From NCBI GenBank assembly GCA_035541775.1, contig DATKMP010000155.1, forward strand, positions 1 through 9,467: a DNA stretch of 9,467 nt, written 5' to 3'. The stretch is from DATKMP01 sp035541775. GTDB taxonomy: Bacteria > Bacteroidota > Ignavibacteria > UBA10030. Shown in pieces: positions 1-6,993 of the stretch (its first letter is position 1; every line of letters begins with the position of its first letter). The translations under genes and the position numbers were made by a program. The notes beneath the pieces were generated by a model. The model was given only the letters and a program-made list of their open reading frames with translations, ran no database searches and was not told the DNA's origin.

Positions 1-1
1 A

Positions 2-1597
2 TTCACCAATTGGGACGATCAATTTCTCGTTACTCAAAATCCTTTGATAAGAAGTTTTGCAGTTTCCAATCTCGTTGGAATGTTCACATCGTTCTTTGTC
101 AACCATTACCATCCGCTGGTGATGGTCTCGTACGCAACGGAGTATGCATTTGCCGGATTGCAACCTTCGCTGTATCATCTTACCAATATTGCCCTTCATG
201 CTGCAAATGCGATGCTGGTGATCATACTGTTGCAGATGCTGGGCGGCGATAAAATGATTTCTTTCATCGGTGGACTGATGTTTGCACTCCATCCGCTGCG
301 CGTGGAATCGGTTGCGTGGATTGCAGAACGAAAAGATGTGCTGTCTGCATTTTTTATTTTGGCTGCACTAATCATGTACATTCGCTCGCGAAAATCGTTA
401 TCGCCATCCACCTTGGTCCCTGTGTTATTGTTCATGGTCGCCGCGTTGCTCTCAAAAGCGATTGCTGTCGTTTTACCGGTGTTGTTTTTACTTTATGATT
501 ATTATGCCGACGGCAAAATAACCAAACAAGCGGTGATGGAAAAAATTCCGTTCTTCATTCTGTCCATGATCTTTGGAATTATTGCGGTGTTCGCACAATA
601 TTCGACCGGCGCGCGGGCAACGGATCCGCATTTTCATCTTCTTCAAAGTTTCTTTCGCAGTTTCTATGGCATGGTATTTTATGCAGAAAAAATGTTGCTG
701 CCGCTCAATCTAACCCCGGTGTATCCGTACCCCGAAATGATTCATGCGTCTTATCCAATTTTGTTTTGGATATCGCCCGTGATGGTCGCTGCGATTGGTT
801 TTTGCATGTATCGGTTCCGTGCAAATCGATTGTTACTTTTCGCGGTGTTATTTGCATTGGTGACGTTACTGCCGGTATTGCAATTTGTTCCGGTAGGACG
901 AGCAATTGCTGCGGATCGTTTTACGTATCTTCCATCCATCGGATATTCGTTGCTGATGGGCATGAGTATTCGTTATGTCTGGAAGCGTTTCCGGCAAGCG
1001 TGGGGAAGAATCATGGTCGTCGTTGTCTCGATTTCTGTGCTTGCAATATTTTTCGTGATGACGCAAAACCAATTGATGGTCTGGCAAAATAATATAACGC
1101 TCTGGAGTCGTGTTTTATATTATTACCCGAATTATGCAGAAGCATATAACGACCGCGGAACGGCATTTGCGGAACAAGGAATGGTGGTGCGAGCATTAAT
1201 GGATCTGGATACAGCGATTCACTTCGATTCCACCGATTCTGAATATTTTGTCAATCGCGGATTGGTGTACGTCCACAGCAAACAGTATCCTGAAGCAGTA
1301 AAAGATTTTTCTTCCGCTATCAAGTTTGATCCGCAAGACCTTGCCGCATATTTTCTGCGCGGCGAAGCAAGCAGGAATTTGCATGCCTATTCAAGTGCGA
1401 TTGCAGACTACTCGCACATATTGGATCGACAACCACTGGTATATCAAGTTCGCATCAACCGCGCTAACACTTTTATCGATAGCGGCGATTTGCAAAGCGC
1501 CTACAACGATCTTGTGTTTGTCCGAAGAATGAATGTAGAAATCGATTCTACTCTGTGGAAGAGGGTCACATCAATGGCCGCTGCTTCTCAAAAATAA
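2..1597 (+). CDS. TMTC-like / TPR-containing GT-C-type membrane protein, 5'-partial
   Basis: Frame 2 is open from base 2 with no convincing start, so the gene begins outside the window; a TTG at 44 is in frame but lies inside the conserved region. 531 residues are visible. The N-terminus carries a NWDD segment (residues 3-6), which in this family is the acidic motif of the first extracytoplasmic loop, then the signature HPLRVESVAWIAERKDVL at 97-114. Around ten hydrophobic spans follow to about residue 360. The C-terminus (about 375-511) holds four TPRs, the first two with clear Y-N-x-G...A-x-x-D-x-x-x-A-I pattern. This is the architecture of eukaryotic TMTC O-mannosyltransferases and their bacterial relatives. 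By family, it would transfer a sugar from a lipid-phosphate donor outside the cytoplasmic membrane; donor and acceptor are unknown. Family assignment is firm, activity is inferred. The next gene starts about 100 bases on, so it is probably not a tightly coupled operon partner. Confidence 0.85.
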   Translation, partial: FTNWDDQFLVTQNPLIRSFAVSNLVGMFTSFFVNHYHPLVMVSYATEYAFAGLQPSLYHLTNIALHAANAMLVIILLQMLGGDKMISFIGGLMFALHPLRVESVAWIAERKDVLSAFFILAALIMYIRSRKSLSPSTLVPVLLFMVAALLSKAIAVVLPVLFLLYDYYADGKITKQAVMEKIPFFILSMIFGIIAVFAQYSTGARATDPHFHLLQSFFRSFYGMVFYAEKMLLPLNLTPVYPYPEMIHASYPILFWISPVMVAAIGFCMYRFRANRLLLFAVLFALVTLLPVLQFVPVGRAIAADRFTYLPSIGYSLLMGMSIRYVWKRFRQAWGRIMVVVVSISVLAIFFVMTQNQLMVWQNNITLWSRVLYYYPNYAEAYNDRGTAFAEQGMVVRALMDLDTAIHFDSTDSEYFVNRGLVYVHSKQYPEAVKDFSSAIKFDPQDLAAYFLRGEASRNLHAYSSAIADYSHILDRQPLVYQVRINRANTFIDSGDLQSAYNDLVFVRRMNVEIDSTLWKRVTSMAAASQK

Positions 1598-1699
1598 TTC
1601 GCAGCGTTGAAAGATGAAAAACTCTTCATCCTTGAATCTTTGAATCCCGTACAATTATTCTCTATCTTTTTATCGATCATAATGAGAAATGGACGACTG

Positions 1700-2560
1700 A
1701 TGAAACAAGTATGGGCTCTGATGGCAGTCACGGTGTTGTTGGGTGGTTGCAGTATTCAAACGATTGCGCTGCGTTCGATGGGCGGCATTCTCGATAACGG
1801 CATGGCGGCGTTCAATGAAGAATCGGATTTGCAACTGGCACACGAAGCGCTCGGCAGCAATCTCAAATTGATCGAAGCGCTGATAAAAAGCGATCCGGAG
1901 AACGAACAATTTTTGATTTTTGCTGCCGAAGGATATCAAGCATACGGTCTTGCATTTTGTGAAGACGACAGTGTCGAACGTGCACGCGTGTTTTATCTTC
2001 GCGGCAAAGAATACGGCATGCGGATTTTATTGAAGAATGAAAAATTCAAAGCGGCGATGAATGGCGATATCGATTCGTTCCGCGATGCGGTCAAGACATT
2101 TTCCAAAGACGATGTGCCGGCAATGTTTTGGACGGCGTTTAATTGGGGAAGTTATATCAACATTTCCCGAACAGACGTCGAAGCGCTTGCAGAAATCAGC
2201 AAAGTAACGGCGTTGGTTCAGCGTGCTGCAGAACTGGATCCGGCATATTATCACGGCGGAGCGTTTCTCTTCTTCGGAACGATGGAAGGCAGCATGCCGA
2301 AAGTGCTCGGCGGACATCCTGACAAGGCAAAAGAATTATTCGAAAAATGTCTCGCTATTAATGGCGGAAAATTTTTAATGACGCAATTGTATTATGCTAA
2401 AACCGTCGCCGTACAGACACAAGATCAGCCGCTGTTTGAATCGTTGCTCACGCAAATCGATACAACCTCTCTCGATGTTTTACCGGAAGCGCGGCTCGCC
2501 AATGTTGTCGCCAAAGAAAAAGCGAAAAAGCTCTTGGCGAAAGAAAGTGATTTATTTTAA
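1700..2560 (+). CDS. tatT: TatT-family TPR-like lipoprotein of a TRAP transporter
   Basis: 286 residues. The start at 1700 gives a short basic N-terminus and hydrophobic core ending in a lipobox, LGGC, with the lipidated cysteine at residue 17. An ATG at 1682 would add six residues (MRNGRL) and still make a signal peptide; ATG at 1607 would put an untypical leader in front and is unlikely. The mature part is alpha-helical and resembles the TatT component (Treponema pallidum Tp0956 type). Conserved-looking blocks are AMFWTAFNWGSYINI (131-145) and GGAFLFFG...P...GGHPDKAKELFEKCL (176-209), a helix-turn-helix repeat of TPR type. In the Treponema system TatT is a trimeric lipoprotein that binds the TRAP binding protein and has pores that could pass a hydrophobic ligand. 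The dctP-dctQ-dctM genes directly downstream (25-base gap) support the same role here. The name has nothing to do with the twin-arginine Tat system. Confidence 0.85.
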   Translation: MKQVWALMAVTVLLGGCSIQTIALRSMGGILDNGMAAFNEESDLQLAHEALGSNLKLIEALIKSDPENEQFLIFAAEGYQAYGLAFCEDDSVERARVFYLRGKEYGMRILLKNEKFKAAMNGDIDSFRDAVKTFSKDDVPAMFWTAFNWGSYINISRTDVEALAEISKVTALVQRAAELDPAYYHGGAFLFFGTMEGSMPKVLGGHPDKAKELFEKCLAINGGKFLMTQLYYAKTVAVQTQDQPLFESLLTQIDTTSLDVLPEARLANVVAKEKAKKLLAKESDLF

Positions 2561-2569
2561 TCGATAACG

Positions 2570-2574
2570 AAGGA
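2570..2574 (+). promoter_or_regulatory. Ribosome binding site of dctP
   Basis: AAGGA lies in the 25-base gap between tatT and dctP. It is 11 bases from the first ATG (2586) and 14 from the second (2589), which favours the first of the two tandem ATG codons. Confidence 0.55.
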
Positions 2575-2585
2575 ACAATAAAAAA

Positions 2586-3590
2586 ATGATGAAACGTATT
2601 CAACTGTTACTCCTTTTAGCATTATGTGCGTTGACGTTGAGCAATGCCCAGCAATATACCATCAAGTTTGCTACGCTCGCGCCGGAAGGCAGCACGTGGA
2701 TCAATATCATGCACGAGTATGATGCTGCCGTGCGCAAAGAAAGCGGCGGGCGTCTCGGGTTTAAAATTTATGCCGGCGGTGTTGCCGGCGACGAAAAAGA
2801 TGTTGTGCGCAAAATTCGCCTTGGCCAATTTCACAGCGCAGGTGTAACCGGCACAGGCATCGGCGAGATTGCAAAATCGGTCCGCATTCTCGATGCACCG
2901 TTTCTTTTTAAAAACACAAATGAAGTTGATCATATCTTAAATCAGTTTGATGGTGAGTTCAGAAAAGAGTTTGAAGCGAATGGTTTTGTGCTGCTCGGCT
3001 GGGCGGAAGTGGGATCTGTGTACGTGATTTCCAAAACACCGGTTGCCAAGATTAATGATTTGAAAAACATAAAAATGTGGGAGTGGGAAGGAGATCCTGT
3101 TGCAGATGGATTGTTTAAAACGGTCGGCATCAACCCGATTCCGCTTTCCATCACCGATGCGTTAAGCTCGCTGCAAACCGGATTGGTGACCGGCGCATAT
3201 TCTTCGCCGCTCGCCATTGTCTCGCTGCAATGGTATGCTGCAACAAAATATTTGATGGATTATCCGATTACGAATTCTTCCGGAGCTGTCGTGATTTCGA
3301 AAAAAGAATTCGATAAACTTCCTGCAGATTTGCAGCAGATTCTTTTAAAAAATGGTTCGGTCTATTTGCGCAAGTTGACAGAACAAAGCCGCAAAGACAA
3401 TTTGAAATCTTTGGAAACATTGAAGAAAAACAAAATGACCTTTGTGAAACCGGACGCCAACGAAGTGAAGACGTACGATTCGGTCGGCGAGAAAACGCGC
3501 CGCTACTTGGTGAATAAATTATATTCGGAAGATTTACTGAATCGAGTGGAAAAATCGCTCGCAGACTTTCGTGCAAAGGGCGGCAAATGA
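2586..3590 (+). CDS. dctP: TRAP transporter periplasmic solute-binding protein, DctP family (TatP type)
   Basis: 334 residues, the usual length for the family. The N-terminus (1-21) is a Sec signal peptide, with likely cleavage after SNA; the Cys at 14 is not in a lipobox, so the protein should be soluble in the periplasm. Mature sequence starts QYTIKFATLAPEGSTW, the typical DctP first strand, followed by DEKDVVRKIRLGQ (69-81) and GLVTGAYSSPLAIVSLQWY (199-217), where DctP proteins contact ligand and hinge. The usual linker motif K-I-R-x-P, whose arginine binds the ligand carboxylate, is replaced by KMWEWEGDP (163-171), with no arginine. By family logic this argues against a simple carboxylate ligand and for a non-polar one, as proposed for TatT-associated binding proteins. 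Position between tatT and dctQM supports the TPAT assignment. The stop codon overlaps the dctQ start (ATGA). Confidence 0.93.
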   Translation: MMKRIQLLLLLALCALTLSNAQQYTIKFATLAPEGSTWINIMHEYDAAVRKESGGRLGFKIYAGGVAGDEKDVVRKIRLGQFHSAGVTGTGIGEIAKSVRILDAPFLFKNTNEVDHILNQFDGEFRKEFEANGFVLLGWAEVGSVYVISKTPVAKINDLKNIKMWEWEGDPVADGLFKTVGINPIPLSITDALSSLQTGLVTGAYSSPLAIVSLQWYAATKYLMDYPITNSSGAVVISKKEFDKLPADLQQILLKNGSVYLRKLTEQSRKDNLKSLETLKKNKMTFVKPDANEVKTYDSVGEKTRRYLVNKLYSEDLLNRVEKSLADFRAKGGK

Positions 3591-4102
3591 ACATTCTCAA
3601 ACGCATCGATCAAATGATCGATTCTATCGTGAGTTGGTTTGTGGTCGGCGTGCTCGGATTGATGATCGTCATGGCTTTTGCGCAAGTGGTGCTGCGCAAT
3701 ATTTTTCATTCCAATATTGAATGGGGCGATATATTTTTACGCCATCTCGTGTTGTGGGTCGGATTTTTTGGCGCTATTATTGCGACGGGCGAGAGAAGGC
3801 ACCTGAAGATCGAATTTGTTTCCAAACTTGTTCCGAAAAAAATCCACAAAGCATTTCTTATTCTCACAAATATTTTTGCTGCGATCATTTGCTATTTTCT
3901 TATGCAGGCGGCAATCGCATTTGTGCAGTCGGAAATTGAAACGGGAGAAATTTTAATTCTCAATTTGCCGACGTGGTACTTTATTCTTGTCATTCCGATC
4001 GGCTATGCTGTTATCGCATTTCGGTTTCTTGTGCATTCCGTTGTATGGATTTGGGAAATATTCCGAGGTCACTGGGAAGTCGCAGAGGTGCAGCACTTAT
4101 GA
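3587..4102 (+). CDS. dctQ: TRAP transporter small permease subunit, DctQ
   Basis: 171 residues with four hydrophobic spans at about 15-35, 49-67, 86-108 and 128-150, the standard DctQ topology and length. The conserved segment around span 2 is visible: FLRHLVLWVGFFGAIIATGERRHLKIEF (50-77), matching the family pattern of W-x-x-x-x-G-A followed by a charged H-[IL] stretch. DctQ is the scaffold subunit that surrounds the DctM transport domain and helps dock the binding protein. The start ATG overlaps the dctP stop by four bases (ATGA), with AAAGGG at 3575-3580 six bases before it. Its own stop overlaps the dctM start in the same manner, so the three are translationally coupled. Confidence 0.92.
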   Translation: MNILKRIDQMIDSIVSWFVVGVLGLMIVMAFAQVVLRNIFHSNIEWGDIFLRHLVLWVGFFGAIIATGERRHLKIEFVSKLVPKKIHKAFLILTNIFAAIICYFLMQAAIAFVQSEIETGEILILNLPTWYFILVIPIGYAVIAFRFLVHSVVWIWEIFRGHWEVAEVQHL

Positions 4103-5361
4103 AAATAATTTTCGTTGTGCTCGCTCTTATCGCGCTTGTATTTCTTGGTGCGCCGCTCTTTACGATCATTGGAGCAATTTCGTTATTCGGATTTGCATCG
4201 CAAGGAATCGATACGGCAGCAATAATGGTCGAATTATATCGGCTTGCAAGCCAGCCAGTGTTGCTTGCTATTCCGTTGTTCACCGTTGCCGGATATTTTT
4301 TGGCAGAAAGTAGAGCGCCCAAACGCATTGTCGCATTTGCGCAGGCGTTGATCGGCTGGATGCCCGGCGGACTTGCCGTTGTGGTTCTTGCAAGCTGTGC
4401 GGTGTTCACCGCATTCACCGGCGGGTCCGGTGTTACGATTGTAGCATTGGGTGGACTTGTATTTCCGATTCTTTTAGCAGAAGAGTATTCCGAAAAATTT
4501 GCTCTCGGACTCGTTACAACATCGGGCAGTTTAGGTTTGCTCTTTCCGCCGAGCTTGCCGATTATTTTATACGGAACATTTGCCGAAGTATCGATTGATA
4601 ATTTATTTCGAGCAGGCATTGTTCCGGGCATCATTTTAGTTTTAGTCATTGCAGCTTACAGTATTTATCAAGGCCGAAAAACCAATGTTCCTCGTCATCC
4701 GTTTGAATGGAAGAAATTGTGGATGGCCTTTAAAGGAATTGCGTGGGAAATTCCGCTGCCGTTTTTTATCATCGGCGGAATTTACGGCGGATATTTTACT
4801 GCGACAGAAGCGGCGGCCGTCACGGCATTTTATGTATTTATTGTCGAAGTCTTCATCTATAAAGATTTAAAATTTACCACCGATGTTCCGCGCGTGATGC
4901 GCGAAAGTATGGTGCTGGTCGGCGCGATTCTCATGATTCTTGGCTGTGCGATGGGCTTGACAAGTTATTTAATCGATCAGCAAGTACCGCAGCAGTTGTT
5001 TGCATTCATTAGTCAGGTCGTGACCAGTAAGATTGTATTTCTTATGCTGCTGAATGTCTTTTTGTTGATGATCGGTATGATGATGGAAATATTTTCGGCC
5101 ATCGTTGTTGTGCCGCTGATCGTTCCTGTGGCCATGCAGTACGGTATCAATCCTGTGCATCTCGGAATCATCTTTCTTGCGAATCTGGAAATTGCGTACC
5201 TGATGCCGCCTGTGGGTTTGAATTTATTTATGGCAAGTTTCCGGTTCAATAAACCGATTGGAAAATTAGCCATTGCAACACTGCCGTTTATCGTTGTGCT
5301 CTTTATCGGTCTGATCTTGATCACGTACGTTCCCGAACTTAGTTTGTGGCTGGTGAAGTAA
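4099..5361 (+). CDS. dctM: TRAP transporter large permease subunit, DctM
   Basis: 420 residues, about 12 hydrophobic spans, the size of a stand-alone DctM rather than a fused DctQM. The open frame extends upstream to 3973, but the start at 4099 fits: it overlaps the dctQ stop (ATGA), is preceded by AGAGG at 4084-4088, and gives the normal N-terminus MKIIFVVLALIALVFLGAPL. Family landmarks are GWMPGGLAVV (86-95), FTAFTGGSGVT (103-113), SGSLGLLFPPSLPIILYG (132-149) and EIAYLMPPVGLNLFM (384-398). The last two are the two inverted-repeat hairpin regions with paired prolines, where sodium and substrate bind in structurally studied TRAP transporters. The protein should carry out sodium-coupled uptake of the ligand delivered by DctP. 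It is the last gene of the operon; a strong terminator begins 16 bases after its stop. Confidence 0.95.
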   Translation: MKIIFVVLALIALVFLGAPLFTIIGAISLFGFASQGIDTAAIMVELYRLASQPVLLAIPLFTVAGYFLAESRAPKRIVAFAQALIGWMPGGLAVVVLASCAVFTAFTGGSGVTIVALGGLVFPILLAEEYSEKFALGLVTTSGSLGLLFPPSLPIILYGTFAEVSIDNLFRAGIVPGIILVLVIAAYSIYQGRKTNVPRHPFEWKKLWMAFKGIAWEIPLPFFIIGGIYGGYFTATEAAAVTAFYVFIVEVFIYKDLKFTTDVPRVMRESMVLVGAILMILGCAMGLTSYLIDQQVPQQLFAFISQVVTSKIVFLMLLNVFLLMIGMMMEIFSAIVVVPLIVPVAMQYGINPVHLGIIFLANLEIAYLMPPVGLNLFMASFRFNKPIGKLAIATLPFIVVLFIGLILITYVPELSLWLVK

Positions 5362-5377
5362 CGACTTCATAGAAAAC

Positions 5378-5410
5378 AAAAAAGCCCTGATACAATATCG
5401 GGGCTTTTTT
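5378..5410. terminator. Bidirectional intrinsic terminator between dctM and the O-antigen-ligase-like gene
   Basis: A 15-bp stem pairs 5378-5392 with 5396-5410 around a three-base loop (CAA), with one G-U pair. The arm bases are AAAAAAGCCCTGATA and TATCGGGGCTTTTTT. The A6 before and T6 after the GC-rich stem make it Rho-independent on both strands: it ends the tatT-dctPQM transcript from the left and the converging transcript of 5439-6659 from the right. Confidence 0.93.
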
Positions 5411-5438
5411 ATTTGCGCCTAAGGTGCGGTTCTTCGTA

Positions 5439-6659
5439 TTATCTTTGTTGCAATTTTTTTTCTTCCAAAAAAGAAAGATGATGCGCTGTGAACAAGAATC
5501 CTGTTGCGAACCACCAATGGAAACAATTAGCAAATGTTCCATAGTAATCCTGAAAGCAGCTTCCCACCATAAAACCAAGAATGGCGAGTGTTCCACCCAT
5601 AGCAAGTCCGCGTAACATCGGATCGGCAGATTTTTTCCATGTTTTGTAACCAGTGTAAATTGCGATGACCCACACAGAAAAAAATGTAATAATACCGATA
5701 ATTCCTGAATTGACGAGAACATTTAAATAATCGCTGTGCGGATGTGCGGTAGTATCATAAAATCCTGGAACTTTGTACGCATCGACATAGTAATCGAAAT
5801 TGTCTTCACCAATGCCGGTGATCGGAAAATCATGAAATATTTTTATGGATGTTTTCCACAGGTTGATTCGCGTTTCATTTTGTTTGAGATCGAAAACCGA
5901 AGCCGCACGATCTTGAATCGTTGGCACAAAAATGACGGCGGCGATGGCGAGAATAAAAAAGGATGTTGTGATGATCGTTCCTAATTTTTTGCCGCGAATA
6001 AATCCGAACGCTGGTACTGCGACAAAAAGAGAAAGCCACATGCTCCGCGCAAAGGTACCGATAATTGCTGCAAAACAAAGAAGAGCGACTGCGCCAAACA
6101 ACCATCGGGATTTTTCTTGGAGTTCTAACCAAACGTTGGCGGCAAGAAAGAAAACAGACATTGCAAACGCGCCGAACGTTAAATAGAATCCATTAAATCC
6201 TACCGCACGATAATATTTTCCCATCGGTGAAAATTCTGCATGAGGATGAACGAAATCAATTCCCGCGAATGTTTGGAAAATTGCGTACAGCATGGCAACC
6301 AATGCCGAGATACAAAAGATTGTGAAGAGTCTTACGAGTGTCTTTTTGTCTTTGATAGTGCAAAACATCATTACCATGATAAACAGCGGCCATTCGTTAT
6401 CTGCGTCAGCCCATAAACTGTGCAGCGGCCGTGGAGATATGATGGAGGAAAAAAAATTCCAGGCAATATAAATTCCCAGTGGAATAAAAATTGGATGTTT
6501 TGTTATTTGCCAATTTTTATTAAAAAGCCCTTCGAGCAACCATCCAAGTAATGCGAGTCCCAGTCCGAATTCAGCGGGAACAAATGAGAAAGGCAATCCA
6601 AAAGCAAAAAGGTACAATCCTGCAAGTGTCATTTTTTGTGGAAATATTGCTGGAGTCAT
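5439..6659 (-). CDS. O-antigen ligase / Wzy-family polytopic membrane protein
   Basis: 406 residues with about ten to twelve hydrophobic spans and one large periplasmic loop (about 248-318). Family marks are GTFARSMWLSLF (201-212), the usual T-x-[SA]-R-[GS] segment at a membrane boundary; R264 in NETRINLWKTS followed by FPITGIGEDNF (278-288), the R-x-x-x-W...P-[IL]-x-G-[IV]-G pattern; and HPHSDYLNVLVNSGIIG (306-322), the H-x-H-x-x-[YF]-L motif near the catalytic histidine of WaaL. Members join or polymerise undecaprenyl-linked glycans at the periplasmic face. Ligase, Wzy polymerase and protein-O-oligosaccharyltransferase cannot be told apart by motif, so no symbol is given. The start at 6659 is chosen because AAGGA lies 5 bases before it; the ATG at 6665 overlaps that site. 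No other glycan gene is adjacent, so the acceptor cannot be inferred from context. Confidence 0.85.
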   Translation of the reverse strand: MTPAIFPQKMTLAGLYLFAFGLPFSFVPAEFGLGLALLGWLLEGLFNKNWQITKHPIFIPLGIYIAWNFFSSIISPRPLHSLWADADNEWPLFIMVMMFCTIKDKKTLVRLFTIFCISALVAMLYAIFQTFAGIDFVHPHAEFSPMGKYYRAVGFNGFYLTFGAFAMSVFFLAANVWLELQEKSRWLFGAVALLCFAAIIGTFARSMWLSLFVAVPAFGFIRGKKLGTIITTSFFILAIAAVIFVPTIQDRAASVFDLKQNETRINLWKTSIKIFHDFPITGIGEDNFDYYVDAYKVPGFYDTTAHPHSDYLNVLVNSGIIGIITFFSVWVIAIYTGYKTWKKSADPMLRGLAMGGTLAILGFMVGSCFQDYYGTFANCFHWWFATGFLFTAHHLSFLEEKKLQQR

Positions 6660-6664
6660 AATCA

Positions 6665-6669
6665 TCCTT
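6665..6669 (-). promoter_or_regulatory. Ribosome binding site that decides the start of the O-antigen-ligase-like gene
   Basis: Read on the minus strand this is AAGGA. It ends 5 bases before the ATG at 6659, a normal spacing, but its last A is the first base of the upstream in-frame ATG at 6665. The downstream ATG is therefore the more likely start, giving MTPAIFPQKM as the N-terminus. Confidence 0.5.
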
Positions 6670-6708
6670 CAGAAAGTGTGAGTAAACCATCTCAAGAACA
6701 TCAATAGC

Positions 6709-6748
6709 TATTTCTGTCGATATGTCACGATACGGTAATTTTGTCGAT
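6709..6748. repeat. Pair of 13-bp imperfect direct repeats
   Basis: The copies are TATTTCTGTCGAT (6709-6721) and TAATTTTGTCGAT (6736-6748), identical at 11 of 13 positions with the last seven bases exact. They are 27 bases apart start to start, about two and a half helical turns. They lie in the leader of the minus-strand gene and about 230-270 bases upstream of the candidate sigma-54 start, so they could be operator or activator sites for either. No regulator is recognised. Confidence 0.35.
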
Positions 6749-6752
6749 GGAA

Positions 6753-6781
6753 AAAATACCGAGAACCGAAAGAAAATGCAA
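6753..6781 (-). promoter_or_regulatory. Possible sigma-70-type promoter for the O-antigen-ligase-like gene
   Basis: On the minus strand, TTGCAT (6781-6776) and TATTTT (6758-6753) are separated by 17 bases. The match to TTGACA/TATAAT is only moderate (three and four of six). It would give a leader of roughly 90 bases containing the 13-bp repeats. It is the best spacing I could find upstream of this gene, but other AT-rich hexamers exist nearby. Confidence 0.25.
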
Positions 6782-6852
6782 GTAGTGCAATGCGATTTTT
6801 ACGTTGATATTTAAAAATATTGTTCTAGCATCATTTATAATTATTCGCCAGA

Positions 6853-6868
6853 TGTAGAAATTACTACA
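6853..6868. promoter_or_regulatory. 16-bp near-palindrome, candidate activator site
   Basis: TGTAGAAATTACTACA matches its own reverse complement at 14 of 16 positions, with perfect TGTAG/CTACA arms and an AATT centre. Its position is about 109-124 bases upstream of the transcription start predicted from the sigma-54-like element, the usual distance for enhancer-binding activators. TGTAG recurs at 6902-6906 and 6963-6967. A regulator binding here is an inference. Confidence 0.4.
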
Positions 6869-6950
6869 GAAAACTCTCGAAGTTTAGAAAGAATCAATTT
6901 TTGTAGAGAGAATTTATTGAACTTTTTATAAGTACCATGTGTTAAAATAT

Positions 6951-6966
6951 TGGCACGCTCCTTGTA
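6951..6966 (+). promoter_or_regulatory. Candidate sigma-54 (-24/-12) promoter
   Basis: TGGCACG, four bases, then TTGTA. The -24 block is an exact match to TGGCACG, preceded by the preferred T, and the spacing is exact. The -12 block differs from TTGCA by a T in place of the conserved C, which is a meaningful mismatch. The predicted start is near 6977, leaving a 22-base leader with a ribosome binding site and the ATG at 6999. An overlapping extended -10 sequence (TGTTAAAAT, 6940-6948) preceded by TTGAAC at 6917-6922 could serve sigma-70 instead, although its 20-base spacer is long. Confidence 0.5.
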
Positions 6967-6988
6967 GCATTATTGAGAAAAAGAAAGC

Positions 6989-6993
6989 GAGAG
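6989..6993 (+). promoter_or_regulatory. Ribosome binding site of the 47-residue gene
   Basis: GAGAG ends 5 bases before the ATG at 6999. No comparable site precedes the in-frame ATG at 6939, which also lies upstream of the predicted sigma-54 transcription start. This site therefore sets the start at 6999. Confidence 0.5.

Noticed and set aside
766..1092. 108-residue open frame inside the TMTC-like gene
   Set aside because: It is a frame-shifted shadow of a clear membrane-protein coding region, with Cys-rich composition and no start signal.
1609..1640. Possible hairpin GATGAA...TTCATC after the TMTC-like gene
   Set aside because: The stem is only 6 bp, A+T-rich, and not followed by a T run, so it does not qualify as an intrinsic terminator.
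1632..1683. Possible promoter before tatT (TTGAAT, or CATAAT at 1678-1683)
   Set aside because: CATAAT fits a -10 but has no acceptable -35 at 16-18 bases, and TTGAAT at 1632-1637 has no good -10 at that spacing. A promoter is plausible here but cannot be placed.
1607..1699. N-terminal extension of tatT from ATG 1607
   Set aside because: It would place about 31 residues ahead of a complete lipoprotein signal peptide, which would be abnormal; starts at 1700 or 1682 fit.
3973..4098. N-terminal extension of dctM
   Set aside because: It overlaps dctQ in another frame and encodes a Cys/Arg/Ser-rich stretch unlike DctM; the ATGA overlap at 4099 is the natural start.
4011..4649. 212-residue open frame on the minus strand
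   Set aside because: It lies wholly antisense to dctQ/dctM, is rich in Pro, Asn, Thr and Ala as antisense of hydrophobic codons tends to be, has no ribosome binding site of note and resembles no family I know.
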